Source of the DNA: Bactericera cockerelli
Lineage: Eukaryota > Arthropoda > Insecta > Hemiptera > Triozidae
Assembly: GCA_024516035.1 (NCBI GenBank)
Contig: CM044964.1
Span: 26,870,866-26,934,865 of the forward strand
Reading direction: 5' to 3'
DNA: 64,000 nucleotides
Numbering within the stretch: the stretch's first letter is position 1; the number at the start of each line of letters is the position of its first letter. This document shows, in pieces, positions 25,685 through 37,743 of this stretch. The notes below the pieces were generated by a model. That model worked only from the letters and a program-made list of their open reading frames with translations, was not told the origin of the DNA and did not search any database. A program made the translations under genes and the position numbers.

Positions 25685-25714
<30 letters not shown>
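25685..25714. repeat. Poly-T run of about 30
   Basis: Uninterrupted T homopolymer, possibly the A-tail of a retroposed copy in reverse. Confidence 0.8.
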
Positions 25715-26162
25715 CATCTTTTACAAAAAATTCTTACAATCAAGATGTGAAATAAGGGACCCGTTGTCAACCTAGCAATACTCGTCTCCCATCGCCTGCC
25801 GTAGTGACGTATGCATCCCGCCCAACACCGTCGTTTTCATACCCCGAGTTTTTAATTTGAAAATTTTTCCAACAAAAGCAGCAAACAAAACACATTTTCA
25901 CATTCAAGTCCTCGTGTGTATGCTGAAGTGTCAAAAGCTTTTAGTCAAATGATGTTTTTTTACACATAGGTACATTTGTATGTGTATCTCATGTGTTTTC
26001 TGACGGGGTGGTTCAGAAAATGTGCTTCATGCAAATTTGTAATTTATTTGCTTTAATAATTGTACATACTAGGTATAATAGGTAACATATATTTAATGCC
26101 ACTACCCCACACTAAGGGGATGCAGTCCTCTTTTTTTGTGGGGTAGTTCATGAAAAACGAAT

Positions 26163-26500
26163 GTTATCATATTTGTGCGAATCACTTTCGTTATATTACA
26201 ACTACTCAAACTAGCTTTAATAAAAATCTCCTCTGAAAGAACGGGACTTGATCTTCCATGTTACAAGTCGGATGCCATATAGCTCAAGTTAATGAGGTTA
26301 CATGTACTTCATAATAATAAGGTTACCACTAAGTGAGGTTAATGCTTAAGGAATTATTACCATCTAACCCTCAGAGTCTTATTATTATGTAGTTATATAC
26401 AAATGTATGAGGATCAATTCATACATTCGGTAGTACTCGAAACCAATTGGTTATAGAACTCGAATGCGCCTTAATTACTTGAGTACCAATGCATCACGGT
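26163..26500 (-). mobile_element. Decayed SINE C followed by decayed SINE B, both reversed
   Basis: C part to about 26305: GTTATCATATTTGTGCGAAT, ACGGGACTTGATCTTCCA. B part from about 26310: GGTTACCACTAAGTGAGGTT, CTAACCCTCAGAGTCTTATT, GAGTACCAATGCATCACGG. Both are strongly diverged. Confidence 0.65.
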
Positions 26501-26847
26501 AGTCAAATAATATGCGAAAGTTCGCGGAATCGAACCCCATCAGCGCCGACAAAAAATTCTATTCAAAATTTGGTGTCTGGTAATCAAGTGGTTAACGATT
26601 TAGGTATCAACACCTCTATCTCACGGACACGGAATTAGTTATTTAGTAGATCTGTTAAATCTGCTGTGATTTGATTTCAAGATTTCTTGTTGTACAATAT
26701 TAGAGATAAACTTTATTTACGACATAGGATCACTTGTTTCGATTTTAATTATTGTCTTTGATACAACATTCAGTGTTTCATAATTATTAAATCACATTTA
26801 AAAAGAAAATTTCTTTTAATGAGTTTCTTTTAATCACTTAATAATTA

Positions 26848-27050
26848 TAATAATAATATCGCCTTATTTATACTGCCCGATTAGGACTATTAAGTCTCAT
26901 TATTTCAGCAGTAAGCCCAAGACGTATTATTATGAGGTAAAAATCCCAAATGGGAGGATAACTTGTCATGTCCCGGCTGGGTTTCGAACCCGCGAACTCT
27001 GGAATCTCTGGGTTCACAGAGTGCCGCCTTTACCACTGAGCTACCGAGAT
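26848..27050 (-). mobile_element. SINE family A copy
   Basis: Reversed: ATCGCCTTATTTATACTGCC, GCAGTAAGCCCAAGACGTAT, GGGTTTCGAACCCGCGAAC, CTTTACCACTGAGCTACCG. Confidence 0.83.
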
Positions 27051-27545
27051 TTTTTTTATCAGTAACAATCCCCTGATTAGGAAAACTCTAATCTCTTTTT
27101 TTTTCACAGCTTTATTTTTGGCGTTGATTATTTTTAATTGACACACATTTTTAAACTGAGCCACCCTGTATATCTTCTGTGTGATGACTGTGAGTTCATG
27201 GAGCATTCACAAATGTGAGTGGTATGTTTAGAAAGTCAGAGGAGAAGGGGGAGAGAGCATAAGTACATAAATGATTGCGCTTAATCATGAAATGTTTAAA
27301 AAATAGCTCGCTCTACAATCATAAAATGATGAACTCTTTAACCCCACCCTGAGTTTCCCTTTTTTATTTGTAAAAAAAAGCTTGACATTTTAATCAGTGA
27401 ATGACTGAGAGATTAAACGACAGGGTAGATTTTCAGAGAGCACACTGTAAAACTTGAATCCAGTACGTTTAATTTTTCATTTGAAGTTATCGATGGTTAG
27501 TATATTGATCACCTGAGCTTAATTATATTGATTACCTTAGCTTAG

Positions 27546-27720
27546 TAATAATAAAACTCTTTAGTGTAAGGTAATCACCAGGCGAAGTTAATGCTCAAAG
27601 CATTTTCTACCACCTAACGCTTAGAGTCTTATTATTATGTGGTCATAAACTCAAATTAATGAGGAAATTTTCATGCACTCGGTGGGATTCAAACACTGGA
27701 CTACCAGTACACGGTAGTTA
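27546..27720 (-). mobile_element. SINE family B copy, internally deleted head
   Basis: ACTCTTTAGTGTAAGGTAAT, ACCACCTAACGCTTAGAGTC, ATGAGGAAATTTTCATGCAC, then a shortened head ending CTGGACTACCAGTACACGG. Confidence 0.75.
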
Positions 27721-27869
27721 GTTTGATGATTAATTAGTTTTTTAAATTAATTAGTTTGATGTGAAACACTCGGCTTCGTTGAGGATGTCTAGCGTCAATT
27801 TTAAAATACTCCCCAACTGTAAGGTCTTCCTCAAACAATATGGATGTGCTTTGGTTTTAATTTTGGAGG

Positions 27870-28115
27870 AGAAAGTCTAACTGGGGGACTATAAACAGGG
27901 AGTAGCCCAGCAGTCTGGCTGGGGGACTATAAACAAGGAGTAGACCAGCAGTCTGGCTGGGGGACTATAAACAAGGAGTAGACCAGCATTGGCTTGTTTC
28001 TGGGGGCCCTTGTCAATTATTAGCCTCCTTGTAAAGACAATGGCAGAAGTGCTGAGTCATTCCTCCACTGTCTGGCTACCATCGTTCACGATGACGCCAC
28101 CCTATGATGATGAAA
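27870..28115 (+). repeat. Dispersed repeat E, copy 2, with a tripled 5' part
   Basis: CTGGGGGACTATAAACAAGG-type units of about 42 bp occur three times in a row before the unique part (GCATTGGCTTGTTTCTGG ... CATCGTTCACGATGACGCC) shared with 13826-13985. Confidence 0.8.
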
Positions 28116-28299
28116 GTGGATGATGAGTTAGTTGAGGGAATCAGGGAATTTCAATTTTAAAAATAATATGTAACTGTGGCATAATGTATCATTTTTTATT
28201 ATTTTTTAACTTCTTGCCATTTAAACTAGTAGGTAATACCGCATTTGTTTTTATACTCTTAACCCTTTCGCTCCCGGATTAAACGATCGTCAGGGCTAG

Positions 28300-29560
28300 A
28301 AAGAGAGATAATAAGTAAGGGAGAGAGGGAGAAGAACAGAAAGAGATAGTGAAAGAAATGAGTAGAGAGAGAGAATAAGAGAGGGAGGAAAGGGGATAGA
28401 GAGAGAAGGTGAGAGAGAGAGTCAGAAAAGGAGATAGAGAGAGGGTGAGGGAGAGAAAGAGTATGTGTGTGTGTGTGAGAGAGAGAGAAGGAGTGAAATA
28501 GGGAAAAAGGTAGAGAAGCCAATAAATGGGGAAATGTTGAAAGTTTAAGTGTGTTTATTTTGGTCTTCTCGTTTAAAATGGAATCCTTATAAAAGTTTTC
28601 CTTGAGGATGAGGAGGAGGAGAAATAGGAAAAGAAGAAGTATACTGGGGAGGAAGAGAAAATAGGATGAGGAAGGGTAGGAGAAAGGAGAGAAAGAGGAG
28701 CAAGAGAAGGTGGAAGGGAAGAAGAATAAGGAGTAGGAGGAGGAGGAGGATGAGGATGAGTAATAGGAGGAGAAGAAGGGTAATGGGAAGGAGGAGGAAA
28801 GAGAATGAGGAAGTACAGGAGAAAGGAGAGAAAAATTAGCAAGAGAAGGTGGAAGTGAAGGAGAAGGAGTTAGAGGAGGAGGAGGAGAAATAGGAAAAGA
28901 AGAAGGATACTGTGGAGGAAATAGAATGAGGAAGTGTAGGAGAAGGAGATAGATTAGGAGAAGAAGGATAATGAGGAGAAAATAGGATGAGGAAGGGTAG
29001 GAGAAAGAAGAGAAATAGGAGCAAGAGAAGGTGGAAGTGAACGAAAAGGAGTTAGAGGAGGAGCATGAGAAATAGGAGGAGAAGAAGTATAATGGGGAGG
29101 AAGAGAAAATAGAATGAGGAAGGGTAGGAGGATGAGAAATAAGAGGAGGAGAAGGATAAGGAGGAGGAGGAGGATGAGAAATAGGAGGAGAAGGAGGAGG
29201 AGGAGGAGAATGAGAAATAGGAGGAGGAGGAGGAGGAGGAGGAGGAGGAGGAGGAGGAGGAGGAGGAGGAGGAGGAGGAGAAGGAGAAGTAGTTAGAGGA
29301 GGAGTATGAGAAATAGGAGGAGAAGAAGTATAATGGGGAGGAAGAGAAAATAGAATGAGGAAGGGTAGGAGGATGAGAAATAAGAGGAGGAAGGAGGAGG
29401 AGGAGGAGGATGAGAAATAGGAGGAGGAGGAGGAGGAGGAGAAGGAGGAGGAGGAAGAGGAGGAGAAGGATAAGGAGGAGGAGGAAGAGAAGGTGGAAGG
29501 GAAGGAGAAATAAAACGAAGAGGAGAATGAGAAGGAGGAGGAGTGTATAGTTATTTGGCC
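28300..29560. repeat. 1.26-kb nearly pure purine tract
   Basis: The plus strand is almost all A/G: (GA)n at the left, then imperfect (GGA)n/(AGG)n with repeated AGAAATAGGAGGAGAAG-type words at a higher-order spacing, including a pure (GGA)n block of about 60 bp near 29221-29280. Long Ser/Pro/Phe open frames on the minus strand are artefacts. Confidence 0.92.
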
Positions 29561-29699
29561 GTGAAAGCAAGAGTATCTATTCCAATCCCTGTAGTTAACG
29601 TAGTGTGGAACAAAGAAATTTGATCTATGTATTTTGAAATAGAAGAAATGAAAGACCAAATTTAAGGAAAATAGCCAATCAAGATGCAAAACGAAGACT

Positions 29700-29800
29700 G
29701 ATTTCTAAAAAACATTGTTTGGACAAGAATTGAACCCACGTACTAGCCCTACTGGTTCAAAGTTAGGTAAGAAGTGCCTTGGGCAAGTCTACTATACTCG
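29700..29800 (-). other. Possible decayed tRNA-like head
   Basis: AAGAATTGAACCCACGTACT and GTGCCTTGGGCAAGTC resemble a reversed B box and A box region. No repeated body was matched. Confidence 0.35.
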
Positions 29801-29914
29801 CAGGCTCAAAAACCCTACATTTTTTTACGGTAAAAAATATCAAATTTATTATAGTATTTTATCATTATCACAATTGTGATATCACTTTATACTAAATATT
29901 TGCCATATTTATTA

Positions 29915-30065
29915 TTATTATTATTAAACAAGTTAGATCAAGTTTTATTTACAAAATAATGACATACAATATATACATACATAGATAATAAAATTAACAA
30001 AACAAAACTTGATCAAGGGCGGTGCTAATGCCAACGGCATTCTCTTCCGATTTGAGACTCGAACC
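29915..30065 (-). mobile_element. Repeat D variant
   Basis: (TTATT)n, CAAGTTTTATTTACAAAATA, then CAAGGGCGGTGCTAATGCCA and ACGGCATTCTCTTCCGA; a diverged D subfamily. Confidence 0.6.
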
Positions 30066-30201
30066 ACCGAAATCTAAGTCACAAGTCTATCTTATAACTT
30101 TATGTGTTTCTATGAACATGGAATGATTTTTCCTTGCTGGTTTCGGTCTCAACAGTGTCAGTACATAGTTTCCATTCTATTCAAGTCTGCGGCACTCATG
30201 T

Positions 30202-30350
30202 AACACCCTGTATACAGAGGACCCTATTAAATGTGGATAATTACGGAGTTTAGCATTAAACCGTATACAATTTATCGATTTCAAGGTTCTATCTCGTAAT
30301 GGGATCCTGCAGGAATTCGTTGAATGTCAAACAATTCTACAGGGTGGCTG
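30202..30350. mobile_element. Possible CACCCTGTA / TACAGGGTG bounded fragment
   Basis: ACACCCTGTATA (30203) and CTACAGGGTGG (30340) are inverted words like the ends of TA-flanked elements in this window. Their orientation is outward-facing relative to the long-IR MITE, so this may be two separate element ends. Confidence 0.3.
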
Positions 30351-30604
30351 TAAAAAATGTCTCGAATATTTGCACCGAAAGAGATTTATTTATTTAAGAA
30401 ATGGCATCCATTTTTTTGGCAGTTAACAAAGCACCATACTTGTAAATTTATAACATAGCTATAAATTGAACAACATAGTTTTTTTTTGTAAATAATTCCA
30501 ATTATCAAGAAGATCACTTTATTTATTATTATTACCATTATTAGGAAACTTGAATATACACTATAATAAAATCATATTTGAATTATGAATTTGAATTTGA
30601 AATT

Positions 30605-30790
30605 ATTATGAAACTCTTTATTAGAAGAACATAATATAGGTACAAAGAAATAATGGTTAAAATTAGAATGCAAAATTCACAATATAGATATAAACAGGAA
30701 AAAAATAAACAAAATAAATACATAGGTAATTATGTCCTAACTAAACGGCGGGGTCATTGCCTCTGGAAATCTCTTCCAAGCAACCCAATC
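30605..30790 (-). mobile_element. Repeat D copy
   Basis: GAAACTCTTTATTAGAAGAA, then GTCCTAACTAAACGGCGGGG, TCATTGCCTCTGGAAATCTC, CCAAGCAACCC. Confidence 0.7.
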
Positions 30791-31174
30791 ACCACAATGC
30801 ACGATTGCACGTGTCAAACGCTAAGCAAAAAAATAACAAGAAAAAAATGTTCTAACGCTTAAACTGAAAATAATTTTTCAAATAAGCTCATGAATAGGTA
30901 CCTAATTTAATTTAATACCCAGATAATTTATTGAAATATTAATTTACATTCTAGAATTATTTTATTTCAATTTCAATTCAATTCAATTCAATAGTATATT
31001 TGTATTATTAAGAAAATTGTTACAATGGGTTGACAAAAAATGACAGTGTTAATGGAAATGACAATATAAATGCTATTATTATGAATTATTTTATTTACCC
31101 ATAAATTATCGGTTTTTAAAACATTTTTAAAAAACATTCTAGAAATTTGTTTGAAAAAAAAAACACCGGTGCGT

Positions 31175-31265
31175 TTTCCAACTTTTCTTTCTCACTACCG
31201 AGATTCGAACCCGGGATATCTGTGTGTGATCTACTCCACTCGACCACCGATGTATGTGGCTCAGG
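31175..31265 (-). other. tRNA-like head, unassigned
   Basis: CTCACTACCGAGATTCGAAC, CCGGGATATC and CACTCGACCACCGATG look like a reversed tRNA-derived promoter region. The body was not matched to other copies. Confidence 0.4.
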
Positions 31266-31764
31266 GCGAGCCAACTTTTGACATTTAGTGGGCTGGAGAC
31301 CATCATTTCACCCTCCAACTGTAGCCAACTCCAGTCTCCAAGAAGAGAATGCCCAGCATGGCATTATCACCACTCTTGATCAGACTTTGTTTACCTTTAA
31401 TTAATTACCTATTATACCCTTCCACTGTACCTGTATTTAAAAAAAAATTAATAATGTTTGGTCAAAATTGTTGAATAATAATAATAATAACAACCACGGT
31501 AACCACTTGAACGCTTGCTCTAACAAGACCACCCTTAGTTTCAATTTATTCACTTAGTTTACCATAATATGCAATGCATACGTTCCGCTATTCTGTCAGG
31601 GGGCACTTATGGGGCTTCGGTTAGAAATAACAAAATAAAATTCCCAACTGTTTTAACCCCTGAGCAATAGACAATAGACAAGCCTGTTGACCAGGCTAAG
31701 TGGTGGGCGCAGTGGATTTCCAGTGAGTAAGTTGGGATTCGAATCCTGCTCATGCATTCAATGA

Positions 31765-31978
31765 GGTGCACTGGTAGTCAAGTGGTTAAAGCGCAAGGCT
31801 GGCAATCCAGGTAGCGTAGGGGTCCGTTGGTTCGAATCCCACCCAGTGCATGAATTTTTCGTCATTAATTTCAGTTTATGACCACATACCTAATAATAAG
31901 ACTCTGAGGGCAAGGTGGTAGAAAATGCTTTGAGCATTAACCTCGCCTGGTGGTTACCTTCCACTAAAAAGTGTTATT
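31765..31978 (+). mobile_element. SINE family B copy
   Basis: GTGCACTGGTAGTCAAGTGG, TTGGTTCGAATCCCACCC, AATAAGACTCTGAGGGCAAG, AATGCTTTGAGCATTAACC, CTTCCACTAAAAAGTG. Confidence 0.84.
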
Positions 31979-31984
31979 AATGAA

Positions 31985-32790
31985 ACACCAGTGGATCAGT
32001 GGTCAAAGTTGTCGGCGTTGCCGTGGCGTCCGTCGGTCTGGTAATCCAGAGGTCGTGGGTTCAAAACCCAGCCGGGGCATGACAATTTATTCTCCCTTTT
32101 GGCATTTTTTTTTTATAATAAAGAATACCCGGTGTATGGGAATAGGTATATTTACGGGAATAGACCTATTTACAATGTCAACAGTTAAAATGTCAATTAA
32201 TACAAAGATTAAAATAGAATAATGTTAAAAAGTAATATCACAAGTAGTAAAAAGTAATTAATACACAAATAGGTATGAAAAAACAGTACAACACAAATAC
32301 AAGTAAAACATTCGAGAAAAAAATGAATAGTGAAGTATAAACAAAGTCAGGTAAAATCAAAATTGTTGTCATGGATTGCTGGTCGAATCATTTTGTTTAA
32401 AGGCGAGAAATGTGCGTAGTTGGTAGCACATGGTGTTGAGTAAACCAAATTATTATTTATTTACTAGCGGGCTGTCGCCCGCTTTGCGGGCCGAGGCATG
32501 GCCGTGAAAGCAAAAAGTCCTTTTTCGCCAATGGCAGGTGTTGTAGTGGGAATTTCGAAAAATCCCGTCTTATTGCTCATCTAGACTATAAGACAAAGCT
32601 ACCTACCAAATTTAGCTTCCTAGGACTTACGGTTTGGGCTGTAGAGCGATGATCAGTCAGTCAGTGGTCAGTCAGTGACTTTGACATTTATATATTAAGA
32701 TTCCACATAATAATATAACTTGGGCTTAGTGCTGGCATAATGGAACTGATTTGTCCTGGACAGCAACAATAAGGCGATATTATTATTATT
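31985..32790 (+). mobile_element. SINE family A split by an insertion of about 590 bp
   Basis: The head (GTGGATCAGTGGTCAAAG, AGGTCGTGGGTTCAAAACCC) and body run to about 32113. The body and tail resume at 32701: CCACATAATAATATAACTTG, TTAGTGCTGGCATAATGG, AATAAGGCGATATTATTATT. The insert holds an L repeat (32463-32700). Confidence 0.75.
32463..32700 (+). mobile_element. Dispersed repeat L, copy 1
   Basis: AGCGGGCTGTCGCCCGCTTT, GAGGCATGGCCGTGAAAGCA, TATAAGACAAAGCTACCTAC and an end AGTGACTTTGACATTTATAT. About 90% like the copy at 33063. It resembles the short 3' remnants left by 5'-truncated non-LTR elements, but this is inference. Confidence 0.7.
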
Positions 32791-33062
32791 TCAGTTATCT
32801 ACTCTAAAGTAAATTTCCGTAACCTTACACTCTGCCGGGCTGTCTCTCTCTTTGTATAGGCGTTCTTCACACCTCGGCCGAGGTGTTTGATTGAGTATTT
32901 TAGTCAATGTAATTAAAAAGCGTATTTAAAACAATAAAAAATATAACTAAAAATTCTCTTTCATACTGGCTTTCTGCCTCCGTGGCCAAATGAAACAGCT
33001 CGGAAGACAAAAAAAAATAAGGTTCATACCTTAGCGGCCAAATATTTCTAGATTATATACAA

Positions 33063-33278
33063 CAAGCGGGCTGTCGCCCGCTTTGCGGGCCGAGGCATGG
33101 CCGTGAAAGCAAAAATTCCTTTTTTTTGGGAGTTTCGAAAAATCCCGTCTTATTGCACATCTAGACTATAAGACAAAGCTACCTACCAAATTTCAGCTTC
33201 CTAGGACCTACGGTTTGGGCTGTAGAGCGATGACCAGTCAGTGGTCAGTGACTTTGACATTTATATATTAAGATAGTT
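33063..33278 (+). mobile_element. Dispersed repeat L, copy 2
   Basis: Same start (AAGCGGGCTGTCGCCCGC) and end (TTTGACATTTATATATTAAG) as copy 1, with a small internal deletion after the T run at 33121. Confidence 0.7.
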
Positions 33279-33395
33279 AAATGATGGAAGCCACCACCAC
33301 CATTAAGATACGATGATTATGGCTGCACCTGAGTTAGGGCCCGAGGCATGGCCCAGGGCCCTATATTTATTTTTCCTAGACCTATTATTATTATC

Positions 33396-33755
33396 TGACC
33401 TGGTTGCAGGGTTTTCAGTGAAACCCTTACAATTAACTTCTTCTTCTTCTTTTACTCCGTCTTACAATTGACACTGCGACCTAATTAGATCTATTGTGAC
33501 CAGCTGATTCTATTCGGTTTTAACGTCCTGCTTTGAGATAGATAGTCAGGACGGGGGTTTTACCCTCCATTCGCTGGGAATCGTACCAGCTACCCACATT
33601 CACCTCACCCAGCCTGGGTAGGGCCGGCAGTGCAAGCCTCACGTGTTTGGAAGGGACATAAATTTCTTCGAAAAGTCTGCCCCAACCGGGAGTCGAATTC
33701 GAGACCTCTGGACTACGGGCAGTAGTCACAACTATTACGGCACGGAGGCTGGAAA
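33396..33755 (-). mobile_element. SINE family G copy
   Basis: In reverse the head is CCGTGCCGTAATAGTTGTGA with B-box-like GAATTCGACTCCCGG. The body includes GTCAGGACGGGGGTTTTACC, CTGGGAATCGTACCAGCTAC and a distal GACCTGGTTGCAGGG. Other copies: 35178, 49543, 54285. Confidence 0.75.
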
Positions 33756-34240
33756 ATACCTACTCTACACAATGAGGCATTGCCGTAAATCGTTTCGGGC
33801 CTGAATTCGGCGACACCGATTATTATTAGTATGACAAAGATCCCTTTTTTATTTTAGAAGTTTTTTTTTTCCTTCTTTCTTCACTTGGAAAGAATTTTAC
33901 GTTTCATCTTTTCCTTAAGGATAATAATTAGGGTGTAAGCCGGGATGTAATCTCCTTGTAATCCGCTTTCCTTACTCCGGCCTCCATAAACAACCCCCCC
34001 CTCCTCCCTCCCTCCACCACGGGGGCCCCTGGGTTAAGAAAATCGAGATTTTCAATTCCTGAAGACATATTCACACGTTGACTCCCATCAAAATCAGTGT
34101 CTTTGATGTAATAAAAGACAACGAAACCCATAAAAGACAACAACACAAATCATTGACGTCTTTCAGAGGGGTGGCATTAGGAAGGGCATCCTGCCGTAAC
34201 ATGTGGAGGTTGATGTGAAGAAGGGTCAGAATGAAATACT

Positions 34241-34448
34241 GCTGAACCTGCATAGCTCAGTGGTAAAGGCGGTACTCTCTGAATCCAGATATACCAGAGG
34301 TTGCGGGTTCGAAACCCAGCCGGGACATGTCAAGTTATCCTCCCATTTGGGATTTTTACCACCTAATTATGCGTCTTGGGCTTACTGCTGGAATAATGGG
34401 ACTTAATAGTCCCAATCGGGCAGTATAAATAAGGCGATATTATTATTA
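34241..34448 (+). mobile_element. SINE family A copy
   Basis: CTGCATAGCTCAGTGGTAAA, GGTTGCGGGTTCGAAACCC, CCCATTTGGGATTTTTACCA, CGGGCAGTATAAATAAGGCG. Confidence 0.84.
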
Positions 34449-34489
34449 GTATATTAGAACTCAAGGGACCGAAAAAAATCTCCTATATC

Positions 34490-34690
34490 CAGGTTTCTCT
34501 TTTAAAGAGGTTATTTTCCATTATGGAGAGGTAAATCGGACCTGGAAATTGTTCTTTTATAAATAATTTTTTAATTATAAAGAGGTTATTTTCCATCATG
34601 GAGAGGTGAATTGGGTCTGAAATTTTGTTCTCTTGTACCGAGGTTCCTCTTATATCTAGGTATCCCCCATCATGAGAAGGAGGTTTAACA
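34490..34690. repeat. Short imperfect tandem duplication
   Basis: AAAGAGGTTATTTTCCATYA then TGGAGAGGT occurs twice about 80 bp apart, followed by a third diverged unit with GAGGTTCCTC and CCATCATGAG. Confidence 0.6.
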
Positions 34691-35177
34691 ATGACGAATC
34701 CGAGTTATAGGATTGGGAAAAGGAAAAACCCATGACTGTACTACATTTTCTTTCGAGTTGCAAGAGAAAAAAGACTTCATTCATGGGAGTCTGAGTGTTA
34801 AACTTATTTATTTAATACCTAGGAGGGGAAAAAAAGGTAAAAAAAAACTTTTCACAAAAAGTATTCTCCTTGCCAACAGGATTCAAGGGATTAATTTTCT
34901 CCCCTTGCTTTGTAAAAATGTCCCTTTCTCTAGGTGTACGCCTCCATTGTGCGTTCATTCACTGAAGTGTAAGTGGAAAGGTATTAGCGCATTAGTGGGG
35001 CCCTATTGAGAGAGGTAATTTATTAAACAAATTCAGGTATTTCCAGATCCCTTTTTCAAGGACCTACTTGATTTTGAACTGTGAATCATTTCACACTTGA
35101 GAGACTTGTACTTCAAAGTGCCCTTGTTGTGTCAGCTACATAATATGGTTTCCAGAACAATATATACCTTGTATAAT

Positions 35178-35490
35178 AATAATTCCGAGTCCGTGAGATA
35201 GGTATTGATATCTAAATCACGGCGGTGAGAGGATTATATGGACGCCCAAATCCAATGTCTATAGGCTCCTTTCATGTCCATTGATTCTGTTTGGTTTTAA
35301 CGTCCTGACTTGAGGTAGACAGGACGAGGGTTTCACCCTCCATTCACTATTGCCAGCCTCACATGTTCGGAGGGAACAGAATTTTCTGTGCGAAAAGTCT
35401 GCTCCAACCGGGAATCGAACTCAGGATCTCTGGACTATGGGCAGTAGTCACAACCGTTACGCCACGGAGGTTAGCATCACCTGGCATCAA
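35178..35490 (-). mobile_element. SINE family G copy
   Basis: AGTCCGTGAGATAGGTATTG, GGCGGTGAGAGGATTATATG, CTCCTTTCATGTCCATTGAT, then the reversed head GCAGTAGTCACAACCGTTAC and GCCACGGAGG. It shares its distal part with the copy at 49543. Confidence 0.8.
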
Positions 35491-35537
35491 TGCTTCACCT
35501 ACAGATAGAAAGTACATTTCGGGCTCGGCCAAGTGAG

Positions 35538-35752
35538 ACAATAATAATAATAATAATATCGCCTTATTTATACTGCCCGATTAGAACTATTAAAGTCCCA
35601 TTATTCCAGCAGTAAGCCCAAGACATATTATTATGTGGTAAAAATCCCAATTGGGAGGATAACACGTCATGTCGCAGCTGGGTATCGAACCCACGCCCTC
35701 TGGAGTCTTTGGATTCACAGAGTGCCGCCTTTAACACTGAGCTACCGGGACA
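35538..35752 (-). mobile_element. SINE family A copy
   Basis: (AATAAT)n, ATCGCCTTATTTATACTGCC, GGGTATCGAACCCACGCC, TTTAACACTGAGCTACCGGG. Confidence 0.83.
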
Positions 35753-36068
35753 GACGTCTTCAGAGATATATGGATTGAATCTATGCCAAAGCAGGAGTCT
35801 TACTGTCATTTCTGAGAGATATGGTTCATTTTCTGTTGAATGTCTCCAAACGAAAGCCTTACGAAAATTTGAAGAATATGTAAAGGTACAGTTACAGATT
35901 TGGACTTCACATATTTTGGTAACCAAGGTCGAAGAAGAAAATAGAAAAGGTCGAGATTGCACACACTTGATACATTTTAGTAACAGAAAAAGATGAAGAA
36001 AATAAAGAAAGCTATACCAACAATTTCAAAACCCCCATAAAGTATAAAGAGATAAAAAAATTAAACAA

Positions 36069-36220
36069 AGGTTGTCATATTCATTTTTTAATCACTTTCA
36101 TGATACTCAAACTCGCTTCACTATAATTTTATTATCTAATATGCTGAATCCGGGACTTGCACCACTGACCTCCAGGTTACAAGTCCGCCGCTGTATTGAT
36201 CAAACTACTTAGGCCAGTTA
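36069..36220 (-). mobile_element. SINE family C copy
   Basis: Reversed: GGGACTTGCACCACTGACCT, CAGGTTACAAGTCCGCCGC, TTGATCAAACTACTTAGGCC. Confidence 0.72.
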
Positions 36221-36949
36221 GATAAATAAATAAATAAAAACACGAGGTATCATATTTTCTTTTTCATATAGATATTTATTTCATTATTTATAGTTAGATT
36301 AGATAGCAAAGAGGCGGGAAAAATACACATTGCAAATTTGACAACTTAAGTAACTTAATATGGACACTATTAGACACTGCCTACATCGGCAGCGCTCAGA
36401 GGAAACAAGCGATTTGATGGTTCTAATATTGAACACTTAATTTTAATACCCGAGTAGGACCAACGATAACTATGATGCATGATGTTGATTAAGGGTTCAT
36501 TTATCAATTACATTAAACTGATTAAACAGAGTCATAAGTCTCTGACTATTGCTAATCAACTAATTAATTCTGTCAGTGTGTTGATCGATAACTTTTTAAA
36601 CGATACTTTTGGAAATCGAACATCGACTAAAATTAATCGCTGACTAAAATCGACTAGTGTGACAGTTGATAAACTCACCTGATGTCCGGTTCTACAGATC
36701 TCGAAAAAACACCTAAAAAACACGAAACCGGGGTTTGGGAACGTTAACTATCCAAAAGGATTCGTCAAATTCACGCTGGTGCATAAGGACGATAGCATAC
36801 TCGGTCCCGACTGTTTTTTTACCTGAAAAACAATAGCATATTCGGTCCCGAACAAGAATAATGTCATGTCAAATTCGGTCCGATGTGTCCACTCTATATA
36901 CTTATTATTCTATGTACGAGTACATACTTATCTGTTATCTTCTTTTTCC

Positions 36950-37325
36950 TCATAGGCATGGCCTTCATTGTTTTTTACCTAACCCTAATATAAACCCAAG
37001 GCATGGCCTTCATTGTATTTTACCTAACCCTACAATAAACCTTAGGCATGGCCGTCAATGTATTTTACCTAACCCTACTATAAAACCGAGGCATGGCCTA
37101 CATTGTATTTTACCTAACTCTACAATAAACCTTAGGCATGGCCGTCAATGTATTTTACCTAACCCTACTATAAAATCGAGGCATGGCCTACAGTGTATTT
37201 TACCTAACCCTACTATAAACCCAAGGCATGGCCTTCATTGTTTTTTTACCTAACCCTAATATAAACCCAAGGCATGGCCTTCATTGTATTTTACCTAACC
37301 CTACTATAAACCCTAGGCATGGCCT
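36950..37325. repeat. 45-bp satellite array 1, about eight copies
   Basis: Unit words: GGCATGGCCTTCATTGTATT, TTACCTAACCCTACTATAAA, CC. The unit length is a multiple of 3, and the tract stays open as a 15-residue repeat (HGLHCILPNPTINLR-like); no protein is supported. Confidence 0.92.
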
Positions 37326-37743
37326 TCAAGGAGGAAATCGATAGTCTTGCTGCATGTCTATATACTATATACTTAAAACTGTTTTTATTTACTTATTAAG
37401 GGACCGAATTTGACATAGGACCCAATTTGATATGGACCCAATTTGACATAGGACCGAATTTGATATGGACCCAATTTGCTAAAAAAAAGGTCAACGGGGA
37501 GGAATTTGACATTTCCCGGTGCATAAATCAAGGGTTTTGCTCGCCAAATTCGGCCCAAAAAGGTTTATGAAAAAGGTTTTCGATTTCAGGTAAAAAAAGT
37601 CACCGAACGATTCGTCCTAAAACGTTATCTTGACCAAAAAATAAACAACACGATTCGGCCCAGTGCAACATTCTAAGTACTGTACATATTGAGGGATTTT
37701 TTATTATTCAACATTAAATTACGAAATTACCTTCTATGTATAT

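Noticed and set aside
28259..29689. 476-codon open frame, Ser/Pro/Phe-rich, minus strand
   Set aside because: It is the translation of the polypurine tract; composition follows the repeat, with no domain or splice context.
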